From contig CAWESU010000003.1 in assembly GCA_963811805.1 (NCBI GenBank), forward strand, positions 124,001 to 188,000: 64,000 nucleotides of DNA, written 5' to 3'. The position numbers were made by a program, and so were the translations under genes. This DNA is from DAHUXN01 sp963811805. GTDB taxonomy: Bacteria > Acidobacteriota > Terriglobia > Acidiferrales > UBA7541. Below the pieces are notes generated by a model, which worked only from the letters and a program-made list of their open reading frames with translations, did not search any database and was not told the DNA's origin. Below are positions 25,058 through 33,896 of this stretch, piece after piece (position 1 is the stretch's first letter; the number at the start of each line of letters is the position of its first letter).

Positions 25058-25624
25058 TCAGTGGCGGCGAGTTTTCTTTTTGCCGGGATTCGCGGCGCAG
25101 AAGCGGAGGTAATACAGAATTCCGGCGACGGATTTGGCGTCGCGGAGTTTGCCGGTGCGAATCCAATTCTCCATTTCGTGATGAGAAAAGGCGCGCGGGG
25201 TGATGCGTTCGTCTTCTTCGGGGTGCGCAACGCCGGCGCGAAGATCGCGCGCGAGGTAAACGACCATGTGTTCGCTGACGAAGCCGGGAGTGGGGAAGAC
25301 GTCCAGAATTTTCTGCCAGCGGCGAGCGGTGTAGCCGGTTTCTTCGAGCAGTTCGCGCTTGGCGCCGGGAAGCGGCTGCTCGCCGGGCTCCATGCGGCCC
25401 GCGACCAGTTCCCACAAGTATCCGCCGACGGAATGGCGATACTGGCGGACCAGCAGCATGCGGCCGTCGTCGAAGACGGGGAGCACGACGACGGAGCCAT
25501 TGTGCACCACGAATTCGCGAGTGGCTTCGACGCCGTTCGGCTCTTGCACTTGCTCGCGGCGGACGTCGAAGACGCGTCCATGGAAGACGGTTTCGCGGGA
25601 CAGGATTTTGACGCGCGGGGTCAT
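25058..25624 (-). CDS. NUDIX hydrolase, ADP-ribose pyrophosphatase-like
   Basis: 188 residues from MTPRVKILSRETVFHGRVFD. The NUDIX box runs through AGRMEPGEQPLPGAKRELLEETGY (read with the gap GE...RELLEETG), preceded by LLVRQYRHSVGGYLWELVAG, typical of ADP-ribose pyrophosphatases (RQYR...WELPAG). Arg replaces the usual Gly within AGRMEPGE, a small deviation. It would hydrolyse nucleoside diphosphate sugars. The C-terminus is basic (GKKKTRRH). An upstream ATG at 25651 has no ribosome-binding site and was not used. Confidence 0.87.
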   Translation of the reverse strand: MTPRVKILSRETVFHGRVFDVRREQVQEPNGVEATREFVVHNGSVVVLPVFDDGRMLLVRQYRHSVGGYLWELVAGRMEPGEQPLPGAKRELLEETGYTARRWQKILDVFPTPGFVSEHMVVYLARDLRAGVAHPEEDERITPRAFSHHEMENWIRTGKLRDAKSVAGILYYLRFCAANPGKKKTRRH

Positions 25625-25660
25625 CTCCGTATTTCTCCAGGCAAGTATCATAGAGAAACG

Positions 25661-25717
25661 AGTGGCGAGTGACCAGTGGCGAGTGGCTGAAAAAAAGTGG
25701 TCAGTGGTCAGTGGCCA
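25661..25717. repeat. Short tandem repeats (11-mer twice, heptamer three times)
   Basis: AGTGGCGAGTG occurs at 25661 and 25675. GTGGTCA, GTGGTCA and GTGGCCA follow head to tail at 25697-25717. Related GTGGCCAGTG text lies near 24890. This is simple-sequence-type DNA between the NUDIX and response-regulator genes. Confidence 0.6.
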
Positions 25718-25799
25718 GCAAACGAAGCCAAAGGCGAGGGCCGCTGAGCGAACAGCGAAAATGCCGGGGCGAAACGCTATAAATGAGGCGTGGCGCGAA

Positions 25800-25829
25800 T
25801 TGGCAGCGGCGGCGGGGATTGCGTATACT
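25800..25829 (+). promoter_or_regulatory. Promoter of the LytTR response regulator
   Basis: TTGGCA and TATACT with an 18-base spacer, about 30 bases before the ATG. Confidence 0.5.
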
Positions 25830-25859
25830 GGCGCGAGAATTGTGCGGCGAGAATAATCT

Positions 25860-26648
25860 ATGCCCATGCAGACGCTGATCGTTGACGACGAGCGCCCCGC
25901 GCGCGAGGAACTGGCGTTCCTGTTGAAGGGGATTCCGGAGGTCACGATTATCGCGCAGGGAAAAAACGGGCTGGACGCGGTGAATCTGATCAAGGAGCAC
26001 AGTCCAGACCTGGTTTTTCTGGACGTGCACATGCCGGGGCTTGACGGCTTCGGCGTGATCAAAAAGCTGGCCGAGAAAAAAATCAAGATGCCGCAAATCA
26101 TTTTTGCGACGGCGTTCGACGAATACGCGGTGCAGGCGTTCGAAGTGAACGCGGTGGATTACGTGCTGAAGCCGTTCGACAAAGGGCGCGTCGCCAAGGC
26201 GGTGCAGCGCGCGAAGAAAATGCTGGAGGCGCAGGCGTCTCCGGTGGAGCGGCTGGAAACGCTGGTGGGGCAACTGGGCGCAGGCGGGCCGAAGGCCGCC
26301 GAGGCGGCGAAGCACGTGAAATTGCTGCTGAAGGCGCAGCAGCGGATGTTTTTGGTGGACGCGGACGAAATGGTGTACGCGTCGATTCAGGATGGCACGA
26401 TCACCATTTTCACGCGGGACGCAGAGGGAGTTTCGAATTACCGGACGATCGAGGAGCTGCAATCGCAGCTCGACTCCGAGCGGTTCTGGCGCGCGCACCG
26501 GTCGTATCTGGTGAATATCGACCACATCAAGGAAGTGGTGCCGTGGTTCAAGTCCAGCTTCATGCTGAAAATGAGCGACAAGCGCACCAGCGAAATTCCT
26601 GTGAGCCGCGCGCAGACGCGGCGATTGCGCGAGCTGATCAAGATTTGA
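25860..26648 (+). CDS. LytTR-type response regulator
   Basis: 262 residues. The receiver domain starts MPMQTLIVDDERPAREEL (acidic pocket DDE). The phospho-acceptor Asp is in LVFLDVHMPGLDG at about residue 57, and the switch Thr/Lys are in IIFATAFDEYAVQAF and YVLKPFDKGR. The C-terminal LytTR DNA-binding domain shows IEELQSQLDSERFWRAHRSY, LVNIDHIKEVV and IPVSRAQTRRLREL. Regulators of this class control surface or exported functions. No sensor kinase is adjacent, so the partner is elsewhere. Confidence 0.92.
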   Translation: MPMQTLIVDDERPAREELAFLLKGIPEVTIIAQGKNGLDAVNLIKEHSPDLVFLDVHMPGLDGFGVIKKLAEKKIKMPQIIFATAFDEYAVQAFEVNAVDYVLKPFDKGRVAKAVQRAKKMLEAQASPVERLETLVGQLGAGGPKAAEAAKHVKLLLKAQQRMFLVDADEMVYASIQDGTITIFTRDAEGVSNYRTIEELQSQLDSERFWRAHRSYLVNIDHIKEVVPWFKSSFMLKMSDKRTSEIPVSRAQTRRLRELIKI

Positions 26649-26674
26649 GGTTGGATTTTTCGACGGAGGCTCGC

Positions 26675-27103
26675 ATGAGATTGGCTATCTGCTCGTTCCT
26701 GCTATTTTGCTTGGCCGGAACTTGCGCGGCACAGGTACAGCCCGCGCTGTGCCCCCGGCACATCGAGACGCCATTTTATCCGCAGATAGCACTAATGGCG
26801 CATGTAACGGGCAAGGTTATTGTAGCCGTTACCATCGCTGCAGACGGGAAAATCTCAGATGCTAAGGTCATCAATCATGACAATTTCGTGAAACTGCTGG
26901 GCGCGAACGCGGTCGAAAATATTCGCCATTGGACTTTCGTTAGGCCGCCGACAGCCCCCTACACTGAAGCGGTAACTTATGACTACGAGATGCCCGCGTC
27001 CTTAAAGATGCAGGAAACTCGGGTTAGTTATGATTTGCCGGATTTGATAAGGATTCTGGCAGGTCCACCCCTGCTGGAGACAAGTCAGTCGACAAAACAC
27101 TAA
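26675..27103 (+). CDS. Secreted TonB C-terminal-like domain protein
   Basis: 142 residues from the ATG at 26675 (GACGGAGG upstream) with signal peptide MRLAICSFLLFCLAGTCA. The mature part has PFYPQIALMAHVTGKVIVAV, IAADGKISDAKVI and AVENIRHWTFVRPP, the TonB C-terminal fold pattern (YP..A...G.V.V...I..DG.v). It has no N-terminal membrane anchor or Pro-rich spacer, so it is unlikely to act as a classical energy transducer. Sits between a response regulator and an acyl-CoA dehydrogenase gene. Role unknown. Confidence 0.75.
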   Translation: MRLAICSFLLFCLAGTCAAQVQPALCPRHIETPFYPQIALMAHVTGKVIVAVTIAADGKISDAKVINHDNFVKLLGANAVENIRHWTFVRPPTAPYTEAVTYDYEMPASLKMQETRVSYDLPDLIRILAGPPLLETSQSTKH

Positions 27104-27116
27104 GGCAGCGCTGCGG

Positions 27117-28313
27117 ATGGATTTTTCGCTCAACTCGGAACAAAAAGTGCTGCGCGACACGGTGCGGCAGTTCATGGAGACGGAAGTGCGTCCGGTGCTG
27201 CGCGCGTACGAGCGCGAGGAGAAATTTCCGGCCGCGGAGCTGCGTAAGCTGGGCGAGCTGGGCTGCTGCGGAATGCTCGTCCCCGAGGAGTGGGGCGGCG
27301 CGGAGATGGACACCGTCAGCTACGCGGTGATGCTGGAAGAAGTGGCGCGGGTGTGCGCGTCGACGGCGGTGACGCTGAGCGTGACGAATTCCGTGGTGGC
27401 CGTGCCAGTGTGGAAGTTCGGCACCGAGGCGCAGAAGAAAAAATATCTGCCGCGGCTGGCGCGCGGCGAAATTCTCGGCTCGTTTTGCCTGACGGAGCCG
27501 CAGGCCGGCTCGGACGCGGCGGCGATTCAGACGCGCGCGGTGCGCCGGGGCGATTTTTATGTGCTGAACGGAACGAAAAGCTGGGTGTCGAGTGGCGGGC
27601 AGACGGGAATTTACATTGTGTTCGCGAAGACCGACCTGCCAGGGCAGGCAGGCCCAGCGGCCCTTCCTTCGTCAGGACAAGCGGGCGCGCGCGGCGTGAG
27701 CGCGTTTTTGGTCGAGCCGACGTTTCCCGGTTTTCGCGTGGCGCGGTATGAAGATAAGATGGGGCTGCGAATTTCCAAATCGGCGGAGCTTTCGTTCGAC
27801 GATTTGCGCGTGCCGGTGGAAAATCGCATCGGCGAGGAAGGGCAGGGGCTGAAAATCGCGTTCGAGGCGCTCGACGGCGGGCGCGTGGGCATTGCGGCGC
27901 AGTCGGTGGGAATCGCGCAGGCGGCGCTGGAGGCGTCGGTGAAGTACGCGAAGCAGCGGCGCGCGTTTGGCAAAACGATCAGCGAGTTTCAGGCGATTCA
28001 GTGGATGCTCGCGGACATGCAGACGGAGATCGAGGCGGCGCGGGGTCTGCTCTACTACGCGGCGTGGATGCGGGATCAGGGCGCGGCGGTTGTGGCTTCG
28101 CGGCGCGGAGCGCAGGCGTCGCGCGCGAAATTGTACGCGAGCGAAATGGCCAATCGCGTCTGCGCAAAGGCGGTGCAGATTCATGGCAGCCAGGGATTTT
28201 CGCGCGAGAGCGACGTGGAACGGTATTACCGCGACGCGCGCGTGCTCACGATTTATGAAGGGACCAGCGAGATTCAGCGCATGGTGATTGCGCGGGAGCT
28301 GTTGAAGCGGTGA
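27117..28313 (+). CDS. Acyl-CoA dehydrogenase
   Basis: 398 residues. FAD-dependent alpha,beta-dehydrogenation of an acyl-CoA. Visible family signatures: LGELGCCGMLVPEEWGGAEM, FCLTEPQAGSDAAAIQT with the FAD-binding TEPxAGSD, GTKSWVSSGG, GRVGIAAQSVGIAQAALE, RRAFGKTISEFQAIQ and IHGSQGFSRES. The catalytic Glu is in YEGTSEIQRMVIA at the C-terminus. Length and motifs fit short/branched-chain members. There is a short insertion before ARGVSAFLVE (residues about 182-195, Pro/Ala/Gly-rich). Substrate range cannot be told. No beta-oxidation partners adjoin. Confidence 0.92.
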   Translation: MDFSLNSEQKVLRDTVRQFMETEVRPVLRAYEREEKFPAAELRKLGELGCCGMLVPEEWGGAEMDTVSYAVMLEEVARVCASTAVTLSVTNSVVAVPVWKFGTEAQKKKYLPRLARGEILGSFCLTEPQAGSDAAAIQTRAVRRGDFYVLNGTKSWVSSGGQTGIYIVFAKTDLPGQAGPAALPSSGQAGARGVSAFLVEPTFPGFRVARYEDKMGLRISKSAELSFDDLRVPVENRIGEEGQGLKIAFEALDGGRVGIAAQSVGIAQAALEASVKYAKQRRAFGKTISEFQAIQWMLADMQTEIEAARGLLYYAAWMRDQGAAVVASRRGAQASRAKLYASEMANRVCAKAVQIHGSQGFSRESDVERYYRDARVLTIYEGTSEIQRMVIARELLKR

Positions 28314-28439
28314 CGAGTGACTAGACGAAACGTGGGCGGTGGTTCGTGACCCGTGATCCGTGAAAGGCGAATACATCGCGCGGATGAAGCGCGCGAAAGG
28401 GAATTAACCAAGACCTGATATGGAAGCCGGAGCCGGCAA

Positions 28440-29150
28440 GTGAAAGCGCGCGTGTGGATGACCTTCATTCTCGTCGCGGCGTTTTCGCAGCTCACGGTGC
28501 GACCGTCGAGCGGCCAGGAATACGCTGAAGCGAGCGGCACAGTGAGGGACGCGATCGGCGCAAGCATAGTCGGCGCTTCTGTGGAGTTTTCAAGCAGAGC
28601 GAATCATTATTTGCTGACGATTGGTAACGACGGGAGATACTCAGTGCGGCTGGCTCCGGGGACTTACAGTGTGACCGCGAAAGAGGCGCGCTTCTGCGAC
28701 GGCCATCGAGCGCCATTCTCGATTGCCGCAAATCAGAAAGTGCAAATTGATTTTGTTCTCCCAATAGACACACAAGCGTCGGACAGCCCGATTTCGCAAG
28801 ATTCGAGCTGTTACAAGGAAGATGAACCGACGATTGCGAGCGCGGGAGAGCTTCGGCCGCTTGTGCTGTTCGGAAGCGAGGCACAAAAAAGTGGCGTCAC
28901 TTACTATTCCAGTTTGGAGCGCCACACGCTTCCCTATCCAAATGGCTCCGATGTCGACGAGCGGTACCCGGTGGTGTTTAGCTACGGCCTCATGACCCTC
29001 ACGGCTGACACGGTCGTGTACGCCCGGCGGGACGAATCGGTCACAGGAATTGGGAACGCGACTTTGCAAAACGGAGCGGAAACGCGGCACGGCTCGAAGG
29101 TGAGCATTGCATTTTCGCAAGGCAGGATAGTTGCGACGAGGATTGAGTAG
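28440..29150 (+). CDS. Secreted carboxypeptidase-regulatory-like domain protein
   Basis: 236 residues from a GTG start. Signal peptide MKARVWMTFILVAAFSQLTV, then a beta-sandwich of the CarboxypepD-regulatory type: ASGTVRDAIGASIVGASVEF, DGRYSVRLAPGTYSVTAKEA. The C-terminal half (LTADTVVYARRDESVTGIGN) is a separate beta-rich region. Such domains are abundant in exported acidobacterial proteins and usually mediate binding or stability. Its stop is 5 bases before the trpS start, so the two may be cotranscribed by chance of packing. Confidence 0.75.
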   Translation: MKARVWMTFILVAAFSQLTVRPSSGQEYAEASGTVRDAIGASIVGASVEFSSRANHYLLTIGNDGRYSVRLAPGTYSVTAKEARFCDGHRAPFSIAANQKVQIDFVLPIDTQASDSPISQDSSCYKEDEPTIASAGELRPLVLFGSEAQKSGVTYYSSLERHTLPYPNGSDVDERYPVVFSYGLMTLTADTVVYARRDESVTGIGNATLQNGAETRHGSKVSIAFSQGRIVATRIE

Positions 29151-29155
29151 GCAGC

Positions 29156-30463
29156 ATGGGAAACGCAACGAAACGGAAACGGGTGCTGAGCGGGATGCGG
29201 CCGACGGGGCCGCTGCACATCGGGCATTACTTCGGCGCGCTGTCGAACTGGCTGAAGATGCAGGAGGAGTATGACTGCTTCTACTTCGTGGCGGACTGGC
29301 ACGCGCTGACCACCCATTACGCGGACAGTTCGCAGGTGGCGTCGAACACGTTGGAAGTGGCCACGGACTGGCTGGCGGTGGGGCTCGACCCGAAGAAGGC
29401 CACGCTGTTCATTCAATCGAGCGTGCCGGAGCATGCCGAGCTGCACCTGCTGCTGTCGATGATTACGCCGCTCTCGTGGCTGGAGCGCGTGCCGACGTAC
29501 AAAGAGCAGATCGAGAATCTGCGCGACAAGGATTTGGGGACGTATGGATTTTTGGGCTATCCGCTGCTGCAGGGCGCGGACATTGTGATGTACGGCGAGC
29601 CCGGGCAGGAGTTGTTGGTGCCGGTGGGGGAGGATCAGGCGCCGCACATCGAGATGACGAGAGAGATTGTGCGGAGATTTAACACGAATTTTGGGCTAGA
29701 AATATCCGAATCGTTGTGGGGCGATGCAGTCGCTCTTGGACGCGTGACGAAGCGTATCCCTTGGCTCGAAAAGCCAGGGGAGGATGCGCAAGGCGGTGAA
29801 GCTCGTGCGCGAGACGCACTCGCGCAAAGTATTAGAAGGGCGGTTTTCGAGTGGGGCTGGGATAATTTCCGCGAGAAGATGGCTAGCGACGCTTGCTTCT
29901 TTTCACTGCCTGAGGTGCTGCAAGAGCCCGACGTGATTTTGACCGAGACGCCTCGCGTGCCCGGCACCGATGGCCGCCGGATGGCGAAGAGTTACGGCAA
30001 CGCGATTTGGCTGAGCGACACGCCGGAGGAGATTCGCGCGAAGACGCGCAACATGATGACCGACCCGCAGCGCGTGCGGCGGACCGATCCCGGGCGTCCG
30101 GAAGTTTGCCCTGTGTTTGCGTATCACAATTTATTCCCGGAGAAAAAATCCGCCGACGACTGCGCGCGCATAGAGCGCGTGGACCGCGAGTGCCGAACGG
30201 CGGCGATTGGCTGTGTGGATTGCAAGAAACTGATGGCCGACGCGCTGGTGAAATGGATTGAGCCGATTCAGGCGCGGCGCGCGAAATACGAGGCGAGTCC
30301 GCGGGAAGTGTGGGATGTGCTGGAAGATGGCTCGCATCGCGCCAAGAAAGTCGCCGAGAGAACCATGGAGCGCGTGCGCAAAGCCGTCTTCAACTGGGAA
30401 GGCGCGGGAAGATCTGGCGCGGCGTCGGGCGAAGGAAAGGGCAAAGTCGCGACGGAAAAATGA
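29156..30463 (+). CDS. trpS: Tryptophanyl-tRNA synthetase with an internal insertion
   Basis: 435 residues against the usual ~330. Class I signatures: GPLHIGHYFG (HIGH) at about 18-27, the tryptophan-pocket region LLQGADIVMYGEP and VGEDQAPHIEMTREIVRRFN. The KMSKS loop appears as RRMAKS (GRRMAKSYGNAI). The C-terminal CRTAAIGCVDCKK is typical. Between NTNFG (~180) and LPEVLQEPDV (~251) lie about 70 residues not expected in bacterial TrpS. The DNA of this insert contains an imperfect hairpin (29752-29789). The frame stays open throughout, so the enzyme may be functional with an extra loop. Confidence 0.9.
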   Translation: MGNATKRKRVLSGMRPTGPLHIGHYFGALSNWLKMQEEYDCFYFVADWHALTTHYADSSQVASNTLEVATDWLAVGLDPKKATLFIQSSVPEHAELHLLLSMITPLSWLERVPTYKEQIENLRDKDLGTYGFLGYPLLQGADIVMYGEPGQELLVPVGEDQAPHIEMTREIVRRFNTNFGLEISESLWGDAVALGRVTKRIPWLEKPGEDAQGGEARARDALAQSIRRAVFEWGWDNFREKMASDACFFSLPEVLQEPDVILTETPRVPGTDGRRMAKSYGNAIWLSDTPEEIRAKTRNMMTDPQRVRRTDPGRPEVCPVFAYHNLFPEKKSADDCARIERVDRECRTAAIGCVDCKKLMADALVKWIEPIQARRAKYEASPREVWDVLEDGSHRAKKVAERTMERVRKAVFNWEGAGRSGAASGEGKGKVATEK

Positions 30464-30514
30464 AGGCGTCTCCTCGGGCCTTTTCTGACCTTCTGTAGCA
30501 AAAATCATAAATCG

Positions 30515-30536
30515 CAATGGCCATAATGGCTATAGT
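30515..30536 (+). promoter_or_regulatory. Candidate operator and -10 element upstream of the DUF1223 gene
   Basis: ATAATGGCTATA (30523-30534) is the exact reverse complement of the 12-mer in the MocR promoter. On the minus strand the site reads as two direct GCCATT repeats 9 bases apart. TATAGT (30531-30536) could be the -10 element, and no good -35 is seen, which would suit activator control. Confidence 0.45.
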
Positions 30537-30673
30537 GAACTCCGTCCAAGTGGATATTGCGGACATCCATTGTCGGTATCACTCTCATCTGTTCAGTGTG
30601 GCAATGCTTAATCACTGCGGCCCGGATAAGTTGGATAAGTAAAGAGAGCGCCGGGCCGAGGAGGTAGTGCACC

Positions 30674-31483
30674 ATGAAGAACTTCGCAGGAACGGCAGTA
30701 AAAGCCTCGCTGATGCTGGTTGCCCTGTGCGGGGCGCTTGGTTCGCCGTGCCAGGCGCAAACGCCGGCCGCCGATTCCGCGCGCAAGCCGGTGCTGGTGG
30801 AGCTTTTCACCGCGGAAGGTTGCTCGAGCTGCCCGCCGGCGGAAGCGATCGCGTTGAAAATGGAAAAACAGCCGCTCGCGGGCATCGATTTGATCGTGCT
30901 GGAAGAGCACGTGACCTACTGGAATCAGTATGGCTGGATCGACCCGTTTTCGTCCGGCGATTGGACCGAGCGGCAGACCGATTACATTGCAAAACTTCCC
31001 CACGAGTCCCCCTACACGCCGGAGATGGTGGTGGACGGGCAGGCGCAATTCACGGGTAGCAACGGACGAGCGGCGCAGGCAGCCATAGAAAACGCTGTGC
31101 GCGCTCCGGAAACGGACGTCACGATTGCGGACGCGAAAGCGGACCCGAAAAATGAGGAAGACTTCCAGGTTTCCGTTGGAAAGCTGCAAGGAGGCACGCC
31201 CGGCGACGTCGCGGAAGTTTGGGTGGCGGTGACCGAGGACGGCCTGCATTCCGACGTAAAAGCGGGCGAAAATGCTGGCCATACGCTTTATCATGCCGCG
31301 GTGCTCCGCTATTTGCACAAAATCGGCGTCGCGGACGGCAGCGGCGCCACGGCGTTTACCGGCGATGCGCGCGTGAAATTCAAATCCAGCTGGAATCGCA
31401 AAGACGTGAATATCGTGGCGTTTGTGCAGGAAAAGAAGAGCCTCAAGGTTCTGGGTGCCGCGTCCACGAAGCTCGAGGGCTAG
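30674..31483 (+). CDS. Secreted DUF1223 (thioredoxin-like) protein
   Basis: 269 residues with signal peptide (MKNFAGTAVKASLMLVALCG, cleavage near CQAQT). The DUF1223 core reads VLVELFTAEGCSSCPPAEAI, with a CSSC dithiol at the position of a thioredoxin active site, then LEEHVTYWNQYGWIDPFSS and YTPEMVVDGQAQFTGSN. The family is exported and of unknown role, presumably a thiol-redox or metal-handling protein. The C-terminal ~110 residues are beta-rich. The upstream 12-mer shared with the MocR regulator suggests common control. Confidence 0.88.
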   Translation: MKNFAGTAVKASLMLVALCGALGSPCQAQTPAADSARKPVLVELFTAEGCSSCPPAEAIALKMEKQPLAGIDLIVLEEHVTYWNQYGWIDPFSSGDWTERQTDYIAKLPHESPYTPEMVVDGQAQFTGSNGRAAQAAIENAVRAPETDVTIADAKADPKNEEDFQVSVGKLQGGTPGDVAEVWVAVTEDGLHSDVKAGENAGHTLYHAAVLRYLHKIGVADGSGATAFTGDARVKFKSSWNRKDVNIVAFVQEKKSLKVLGAASTKLEG

Positions 31484-31613
31484 CGGCGGACGCGCGGCGT
31501 AGCGGGTCAGCGGCGTCCTGGCATTACTGTTTTGCATCGCGCCGCCAATTTCTCCGCTGGTGCGCAAGCACGCGCCGTTCTAGACTCTCAGGCTAGTCTA
31601 GGCGGCGAAAAGA

Positions 31614-32399
31614 ATGGCGGCGAACGCACAACCCGATTACCAAATCAATTTGCCCGCGTACGAAGGGCCGCTCGATTTGCTGCTGGATCTGGTGCGCAAG
31701 CAGGAAATCGACATCCACAACATTCCCATCGCGAAACTCACGCAACAGTACCTCGATTATCTGCACCAGCTGGAAAAACTGAACGTGGATATTTCCGCGG
31801 ACTTTTTGTACATGGCGGCGACGCTGATTTACATCAAGTCCAAGATGCTGCTGCCGGTGGATCCGCTGGCGCCGCCCGAGGAGCAGGACCCGCGCAACGA
31901 ATTGGTGCACCGGCTGCTGGAGCACGAGAAGTTCAAAAACGCGGCGCAGATGCTCTACGAAAAGCAGCAGCTGGAAGCGCACGTGTGGTCGCATCCGGAT
32001 ATGTCGCTCTATCAGAGCGAAGAGACGGAAGGGGAGCTGGTGGTGTCGCTGGTGGATCTGGTGCGCGTGTTCCAGCAAGTGATGGAGCGGCGGCGCGCGG
32101 TGGCCAAGATCGAGCTGTCGCACGAAACGGTGACCGTGGCGCAGATGATGGAGCAGTTGCGCGCGCGGCTGGTGACCAGCGACGAAGCCGTGTCGCTCAC
32201 GGAATTTTTCGAGGCGTGCGCGTCGCGGCGCTCGATGATCGTGGCGCTGCTGGCGGTGCTGGAGATGGTGCGCATGCAGGCAGTAACGCTGGCGCAGGAA
32301 AAAATGTTTGGCGACGTGCTGCTGCGGAGAAGCAAAATGTTCGATTTGGCGTTCGAGAGCGACGGCGCGATTGCGAAGATTGACGAAGAGTATTTGTGA
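31614..32399 (+). CDS. scpA: Segregation and condensation protein A
   Basis: 261 residues. Kleisin subunit of the SMC-ScpAB condensin, which compacts and segregates the chromosome. The N-terminus YEGPLDLLLDLVRKQEIDIH is diagnostic, followed by IAKLTQQYLDYLHQLEKLNV and LIYIKSKMLLP. The C-terminal winged-helix region includes VALLAVLEMVRMQAVTLAQ. It is followed by scpB after ~60 bases that contain a palindromic repeat, so the two form one unit. No smc gene is nearby. Confidence 0.95.
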   Translation: MAANAQPDYQINLPAYEGPLDLLLDLVRKQEIDIHNIPIAKLTQQYLDYLHQLEKLNVDISADFLYMAATLIYIKSKMLLPVDPLAPPEEQDPRNELVHRLLEHEKFKNAAQMLYEKQQLEAHVWSHPDMSLYQSEETEGELVVSLVDLVRVFQQVMERRRAVAKIELSHETVTVAQMMEQLRARLVTSDEAVSLTEFFEACASRRSMIVALLAVLEMVRMQAVTLAQEKMFGDVLLRRSKMFDLAFESDGAIAKIDEEYL

Positions 32400-32413
32400 C
32401 CTGTATGTAGCGG

Positions 32414-32427
32414 CGGCCTTTAGGCCG
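32414..32427. repeat. REP-like hairpin CGGCCT-TT-AGGCCG
   Basis: Perfect 6-bp arms between scpA and scpB. A related, weaker form (GCGGC...GCCGC around TTTAG) lies at 3083-3099. Confidence 0.55.
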
Positions 32428-32462
32428 GCAGTGTTTTGTGTCACGGGGACAGGGAACCGAAA

Positions 32463-33353
32463 ATGAGCGAACAGGAACTGATGAGCACGCTGGAAGCGAT
32501 TATTTACGCGGCGGATGAGCCCGCGACCATCGACCAAATGGTTGCGGCGATCGGCGGAGAAAAATCCGAAGTGCGCGCGGCTCTCGATAAGCTGGTGGCG
32601 TCGTACGGCGCGGAGGAGCGCGGCATCGAGATTCGCAAGGTCGCTGGCGGCTGGAAGATGTACACCAAGGCGCAGCACCACGAAGCGGTGCGCAAATTCA
32701 TCAAGAGTTTGCGGCCGGCGCTGCGGCTGACCATGCCGGCGCTCGAAACGCTCTCAGTGATCGCCTACAAGCAGCCGGCCACGCTGCCGGAGATCAACGA
32801 AGTGCGCGGCGTGAATTGCGGCGGCGTGATCAAGACGCTGCTGGAGAGGCGGCTGATTACCACGGCGGGACGCAAGGATGCCGTGGGGCGGCCGATTCTG
32901 TATCGCACCTCGAAGGATTTTCTGATGCGCTTCGGGCTCGCGGATTTGGACGAGCTGCCGAGCTTGAAGGAGTTCGAGCAGTTGGCGCAGGCCGCGCTCG
33001 GCGCGGACGATGGCATCGCGCCGACCGAACCAGAAGAAGGCCCCGACGAAGCGCCGGAGGAAGCGTCGGGCGAAGAGCAGGGAATTTTGAGTAGCGCGAA
33101 TCCCGAGGCGGCGGAAGCATCCGCGCAAAGCGACGCGAACGCGGCGGAGGCCGTCGATTCGGACCTTCCGGCGGAGATGGCCTCGCCGTCCGCGGAAGCG
33201 ATACTGGACACCGCCGAGCACGAGTTGCACGCGGACGAAACCGCGCCGTTGGCCACCGAAAACGCCGCCGAAGGAACGACGGCAGCAAATTCAGAGGCCA
33301 CCACGCCAGATAATTCGCCGCCGGAGAAAAAAGCGGCGACCTCGCGCGGCTGA
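32463..33353 (+). CDS. scpB: Segregation and condensation protein B
   Basis: 296 residues from MSEQELMSTLEAIIYAADEP (AGGGA upstream). Two winged-helix domains form the ScpB dimer that binds ScpA. Family landmarks: GWKMYTKAQHHEAVRKF, LTMPALETLSVIAYKQP, EINEVRGVNCGGVIKTLLER and GRPILYRTSKDFLMRFGL. After residue ~180 comes a long Ala/Glu/Pro-rich acidic tail of more than 100 residues, not part of the conserved protein and probably disordered. Such tails occur in other acidobacterial and deltaproteobacterial ScpB proteins. Confidence 0.95.
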   Translation: MSEQELMSTLEAIIYAADEPATIDQMVAAIGGEKSEVRAALDKLVASYGAEERGIEIRKVAGGWKMYTKAQHHEAVRKFIKSLRPALRLTMPALETLSVIAYKQPATLPEINEVRGVNCGGVIKTLLERRLITTAGRKDAVGRPILYRTSKDFLMRFGLADLDELPSLKEFEQLAQAALGADDGIAPTEPEEGPDEAPEEASGEEQGILSSANPEAAEASAQSDANAAEAVDSDLPAEMASPSAEAILDTAEHELHADETAPLATENAAEGTTAANSEATTPDNSPPEKKAATSRG

Positions 33354-33387
33354 AGCGATCCTTTCCGCGTCAGAGTAAAGAGCACTC

Positions 33388-33819
33388 ATGAGATGGCCTA
33401 GCAAGAGGCGGGCGCCTTGGCTCATCGGGGCTCTGGTCCTCATGTTCGGCTCGGCATACTCGGTTCTGCGTTGTTTTGTCATCGGTTTTGTAGTCGGTGA
33501 TTGGATAGGTTTGCCGCAGTATGCTGGTCGAGTCGCCAGTCTCGAACGGGAAGGAACATGGTTCGAAGTATTGGCCGGTATTTTGCCCTTTATCGCTGCA
33601 CTGCTGCTTGGCTTTGGGAAAGGCTCCCTGGACTCCGCCGGAAACGGATTAACGAGACCTCTTAGCTACACGGCCGAAACGAAGGCCGAGAAATGGACCA
33701 CACCGGTTGTCCAGTACTTGATATATTTTCTCACCTCGTTGGCGGGTATCGCCGCGTTCCTATTTTTCTTCCTCCTCGTTGAATTTGTTTTCTTCAAGTT
33801 GGGAATATTCTTCCCTTAA
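33388..33819 (+). CDS. Hypothetical membrane protein
   Basis: 143 residues with three predicted helices: WLIGALVLMFGSAYSVLRCF at about 11-30, FEVLAGILPFIAALLLGFG in the middle, and a long C-terminal one (FLTSLAGIAAFLFFFLLVEF). The loop before the last helix carries TAETKAEKWTTP. No family recognised. It lies 34 bases after scpB and before an RNA-modification homologue. Lower GC than its neighbours. Confidence 0.6.
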   Translation: MRWPSKRRAPWLIGALVLMFGSAYSVLRCFVIGFVVGDWIGLPQYAGRVASLEREGTWFEVLAGILPFIAALLLGFGKGSLDSAGNGLTRPLSYTAETKAEKWTTPVVQYLIYFLTSLAGIAAFLFFFLLVEFVFFKLGIFFP

Positions 33820-33896
33820 ACAGTGGGTGAGAGATCGTACGGAGCTTTCCTCCCTTTCGCCATGCTGATAGTATTTGACCTTCGAACGGAAATCCT

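Noticed and set aside
25661..25717. Possible CRISPR array
   Set aside because: Repeats are 7 to 11 bases, directly adjacent, without unique spacers, and there are no cas genes.
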